Source: Chrysiogenes arsenatis DSM 11915 (GTDB taxonomy: Bacteria > Chrysiogenota > Chrysiogenetes > Chrysiogenales > Chrysiogenaceae). From it: DNA of 34,048 nucleotides. Made by a program: the position numbers and the translations under genes. The stretch lies in NCBI RefSeq assembly GCF_000469585.1, contig NZ_AWNK01000010.1:64480-98527 (forward strand), in the 5' to 3' direction. Numbering within the stretch: the first letter of the stretch is position 1; each line of letters opens with the position of its first letter. The notes below the pieces were generated by a model. It saw only the letters and a program-made list of their open reading frames with translations, was not told where the DNA came from and did no database searches. Shown one piece after another: positions 32,141 through 34,048 of this stretch.

Positions 32141-32560
32141 TTGAAAAAGCACCACCAGTATGATGCCGATCGTCAACCGGCAAATGTTTCGCACGATTAT
32201 TATTCGCGTGTCGACCAATATCCGTCGCACATTGGGTATTCGCGCCCCGCATCCACGCAGACGCCGTCACCATCACGTCCAAAGCCAGCACCAAATCCCA
32301 ATCGGAACACATCAAAGCCCAAAACTGCTGCGGTAGCGCCTGTCCCGCAATCAAGAGGTCAGAACTTGCAGGCTGGCGAGATTACCCGCATTGGGAATAA
32401 AGGGTTTGGCTTTATTCGCTGTAAAGAGTCGGGCGATGAGGTCTTCTTTAAAACAGAGCGTTTCGAAGGGGAAGCTCCTCCTTTCGTGGGGCAAAAAGTT
32501 CGCTTTGCCATGCAAGAGGGGAATCGCGGGAAATTTGCCCGTATCGTTTACCCAGCGTAA
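32141..32560 (+). CDS. Cold-shock-domain protein with disordered N-terminus
   Basis: A 139-aa protein. Residues 1-76 are P/S/K/N-rich and almost surely disordered (repeated PKPAPNP-like segments). Residues 78-137 form a cold-shock-type OB fold with RNP1-like KGFGFI (87-92), RNP2-like DEVFFK (99-104), and the closing GxxVRFxxxxGxRGxFAxIV strand. It should bind single-stranded RNA or DNA. Start is TTG at 32141, with AAGAGGA upstream; no in-frame ATG fits the disordered part. An ordinary CspA is only about 70 aa. It is transcribed divergently from the EAL gene. Confidence 0.8.
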   Translation: MKKHHQYDADRQPANVSHDYYSRVDQYPSHIGYSRPASTQTPSPSRPKPAPNPNRNTSKPKTAAVAPVPQSRGQNLQAGEITRIGNKGFGFIRCKESGDEVFFKTERFEGEAPPFVGQKVRFAMQEGNRGKFARIVYPA

Positions 32561-32567
32561 AAAATAG

Positions 32568-32595
32568 CTGACAAATCTCCATGTTTTTCTATAAT
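32568..32595 (+). promoter_or_regulatory. Sigma-70 promoter upstream of the 209-aa gene
   Basis: CTGACA (32568-32573, 5 of 6 match), 16-nt spacer, perfect TATAAT (32590-32595). It starts just after the cold-shock gene stop. Confidence 0.6.
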
Positions 32596-32624
32596 TTGTT
32601 GTGGTAACAGGGAACATATGGTTT

Positions 32625-32642
32625 GAGGCACTCTATTTGCAT
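32625..32642 (+). promoter_or_regulatory. Sigma-54 promoter upstream of the 209-aa gene
   Basis: GGCAC-N5-TTGCA with GG (32627-32628) and GC (32639-32640) exactly 10 nt apart, the invariant sigma-54 spacing. Predicted start near 32652, 37 nt before the ATG. It lies downstream of a sigma-70-type promoter, giving tandem control. Confidence 0.65.
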
Positions 32643-32688
32643 TGAGGAAATGTAGGAAATCATTTCTTCATTCCTTAGGAGGACTCCA

Positions 32689-33318
32689 ATGATTACAGCC
32701 ACCTCGCTCCATCAAATATCAAATTCTACGAATGCTGCGACGACCAATCGCGACGACTCGGTTAAGTCTGGCGCTCCCGCACGCGGCTTGGCAAAAACAT
32801 TGGCGAACGCGGTGCGTGATCGCGCGGAACTGACGAGTGTTGCCAGTGCAGGCAACGAGGCGCATCGTCCGCTTTCGGCGAGTCGGGTGTTTGATCTCCT
32901 GACAGGGCAGGGTGGCGGCTCGCAAGGTGTTTTCAGTCAGTATTTGACAGAGATTGATCAACGTCAGATAACCTTCCCGCCCAAACAGGCGCCTGAGTCG
33001 GTATACCGCGCATGGAAAGATGCGACTTCTCAAGCTGACGGCGATACCGTTGCCGCGATAGAAGAAGACCTGAAATTCGATCAGGTTATGGAGATGTTCC
33101 GCAGCCATAAGCCAAGTGCTATTATTGGTGCGAGTAAGCAAGAGGATGAGAAGAAAAATCCGTATCAACAAGAAGCTACGCGGGCTTTCGTGGAGGCAAC
33201 GCAACGCACTGTGGAGCGCTATTCTGCCGTTGAAAGTTATACCGAGAATGATTCCATGATCACGCGGAAAACCGTATTAGAATCCTTTCAACTTTCGGTA
33301 CAGAAGCTCGGATTTTAA
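32689..33318 (+). CDS. Unknown 209-aa protein behind a sigma-54 promoter
   Basis: A soluble protein with no signal peptide. Residues 1-65 are S/T/N/A-rich and probably disordered; residues 65-209 are predominantly helical and polar, with few Cys. TTAGGAGG precedes the ATG. I do not recognise a family. The tandem promoters and a following bidirectional terminator make it a single-gene unit. In Campylobacterota and related bacteria sigma-54 commonly drives hook and basal-body flagellar genes, so a flagellar or regulatory role is conceivable but unproven. Confidence 0.75.
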   Translation: MITATSLHQISNSTNAATTNRDDSVKSGAPARGLAKTLANAVRDRAELTSVASAGNEAHRPLSASRVFDLLTGQGGGSQGVFSQYLTEIDQRQITFPPKQAPESVYRAWKDATSQADGDTVAAIEEDLKFDQVMEMFRSHKPSAIIGASKQEDEKKNPYQQEATRAFVEATQRTVERYSAVESYTENDSMITRKTVLESFQLSVQKLGF

Positions 33319-33334
33319 GGTTTCATCCTCCGCT

Positions 33335-33380
33335 CAACGCAAAAAGCCCGATGACTCTGGCCATCGGGCTTTTTGCGTTG
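33335..33380. terminator. Bidirectional terminator
   Basis: Perfect 19-bp inverted repeat (CAACGCAAAAAGCCCGATG and its complement) with an 8-nt loop. The GC-rich core is flanked by AAAAA and TTTTT, so it can end both the 209-aa gene and the opposing DUF1858 gene. Confidence 0.95.
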
Positions 33381-33385
33381 TTTCG

Positions 33386-33589
33386 TTAGTCAATAACGTT
33401 ATTCAGTGCTTCCAGTAGTTCCGCAAGCTCGATGCCGTGAGCACCAGCGCCCTGCGAAATGTTTTCGAATCTGGCCGCTGCGCAGCCTAAACAGCCGAGG
33501 CCAAAGCTGGCGAAAACTTCAACGGTCTGTGGATATTGTTGTACAACATCCATAATTCCCATATCTGGGGTAATTTTTTGCTGTGACAT
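33386..33589 (-). CDS. DUF1858-domain protein
   Basis: A 67-aa protein matching DUF1858: IxPDMxIMDVVQxYPxTVEVFxxFGxGCxGC, with C33 and C36. The domain resembles the N-terminal segment of ScdA/RIC-type proteins and occurs as a stand-alone protein in many anaerobes, probably in hybrid-cluster or metal-cofactor biology, though the role is undefined. AAGGAGG precedes the ATG. A promoter TTGACA (33645-33650) - 18 nt - TAAGAT (33621-33626) lies upstream on the same strand. Confidence 0.9.
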   Translation of the reverse strand: MSQQKITPDMGIMDVVQQYPQTVEVFASFGLGCLGCAAARFENISQGAGAHGIELAELLEALNNVID

Positions 33590-33620
33590 GCGAAAAGCCT
33601 CCTTGGTAACTTCAAAGGGT

Positions 33621-33650
33621 ATCTTAATTGTGCAATTTATTGAGTGTCAA
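33621..33650 (-). promoter_or_regulatory. Sigma-70 promoter of the DUF1858 gene
   Basis: On the minus strand a perfect TTGACA, 18-nt spacer, then TAAGAT. It is back to back with a plus-strand TTGACA (33675-33680) that serves the synthase gene. Confidence 0.55.
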
Positions 33651-33674
33651 ATACTTTTTCCGGCCAACTGCCAA

Positions 33675-33704
33675 TTGACACCACTTTGATACTTCGAGTA
33701 CCAT
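33675..33704 (+). promoter_or_regulatory. Sigma-70 promoter of the polyprenyl synthase gene
   Basis: TTGACA (33675-33680), 18-nt spacer, TACCAT (33699-33704); an alternative pair TTGATA/TATTCT lies just downstream. Confidence 0.45.
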
Positions 33705-33731
33705 AGGTCTATTCTATCGACAGGAGTATCG

Positions 33732-34048
33732 ATGAACATTGGCGAAGTTTACGCCCTGCTGGTTTCTGAGGTTGCCCGTATTGAACAGGAAATTCAGGGA
33801 AATCTCCACTCGCGGGTCGCGCGAGTAAAAGAAATAGGCGAATATATTTTCAGCAGCGGTGGCAAGCGGCTCCGCCCACTTCTTGTGTTGCTCGCATGCA
33901 AGCAGTGTGAGGGGAATGTTGATCGAGCTATCCGCATTGGCGGTGTTGTGGAGTACATTCATACTGCAACCCTTTTGCACGATGATGTTATTGACGAAGC
34001 AAGTTTGCGGCGTGGCCGCCACTCGGCAAACTTTACATTTGGTAACCC
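33732..34048 (+). CDS. Polyprenyl diphosphate synthase, 5' part (cut by window end)
   Basis: The first 105 codons of a trans-isoprenyl diphosphate synthase: SGGKRLRPLLVLLA (42-55) with the GGKRLRP substrate-binding motif, then EYIHTATLLHDDVID with the first Asp-rich DDxxD (84-88) and RRGRHSAN. Such enzymes of the IspB/HepT type make the side chain of menaquinone, in keeping with mqnB elsewhere in the window. CAGGAG precedes the ATG. Chain length cannot be judged from the visible part. Confidence 0.93.
   Translation, partial: MNIGEVYALLVSEVARIEQEIQGNLHSRVARVKEIGEYIFSSGGKRLRPLLVLLACKQCEGNVDRAIRIGGVVEYIHTATLLHDDVIDEASLRRGRHSANFTFGN

Noticed and set aside
1-34048. CRISPR array, rRNA genes, prophage
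   Set aside because: No regularly spaced direct repeats, no rRNA-like sequence, and no phage structural, integrase or transposase genes were seen.

Overview
The window is about 34 kb of Gram-negative bacterial chromosome: it encodes LptD, several lipoproteins with clear lipoboxes, and periplasmic haem and copper proteins. Base composition looks close to 50% GC. Menaquinone made by the futalosine route (MqnB), [NiFe]-hydrogenase maturation genes, a di-haem peroxidase, a NapH/NosR-type Fe-S membrane protein, PseB (pseudaminic acid) and one sigma-54-type promoter suggest an anaerobic or microaerophilic respiring, probably flagellated organism. A lineage such as Chrysiogenota or a neighbour of Campylobacterota/Deferribacterota fits best, but this is inference from gene content only.

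Layout. 1-5.1 kb (minus strand): a housekeeping block with a coiled-coil protein, EngB, ribosomal protein S21 with its terminator, a DUF366 protein, PseB, a small membrane protein and RF3 (PrfC). 5.1-6.25 kb: a patchwork that looks like an old insertion site. It holds a tRNA-like element with its own promoter and terminator just upstream of prfC, a separate 3'-tRNA/tmRNA-like fragment, a potential G-quadruplex, a roughly 35-bp imperfect inverted repeat, a 44-aa zinc-ribbon gene, a 38-aa ORF and a truncated DUF1016 (YhcG-type) gene. 6.25-11.04 kb (minus): HypF, a small Xre regulator, a divergent HypF paralogue resembling the HydE of epsilonproteobacterial hydrogenase loci, and a HydD/HyaD-type protease; no hydrogenase structural genes are present. 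11.1-14.6 kb (plus): folC and lptD, possibly preceded by a tiny coupled ORF.

14.6-22.7 kb (minus) is the most unusual part, a copper/haem/Fe-S cluster. One sub-block encodes a type 1 copper lipoprotein, a di-haem peroxidase, a membrane protein joining a CuA-type domain to a NapH/NosR-like polyferredoxin, and a small anchored CuA-like protein. The second encodes another type 1 copper lipoprotein, a YVTN-type beta-propeller lipoprotein, a DUF4418 membrane protein and an FtsX-type ABC transporter. Together they could form an electron path from quinol through Fe-S and CuA centres to cupredoxins and the peroxidase, combined with export or metal handling by the ABC proteins. No nosZ, nirS or terminal oxidase gene is in the window.

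22.8-34 kb: murF diverges from mqnB-suhB; then come a HipH/YjjJ-like HipA-family kinase, a Zn/Cd-type P1B ATPase, an EAL phosphodiesterase with a degenerate GGDEF domain, a proline-rich cold-shock-domain protein, an unknown 209-aa protein behind tandem sigma-70 and sigma-54 promoters, a DUF1858 protein, and the start of a polyprenyl diphosphate synthase cut by the window end. Several dyad symmetries directly upstream of start codons (HipA-like, P-type ATPase and EAL genes) look like operators.
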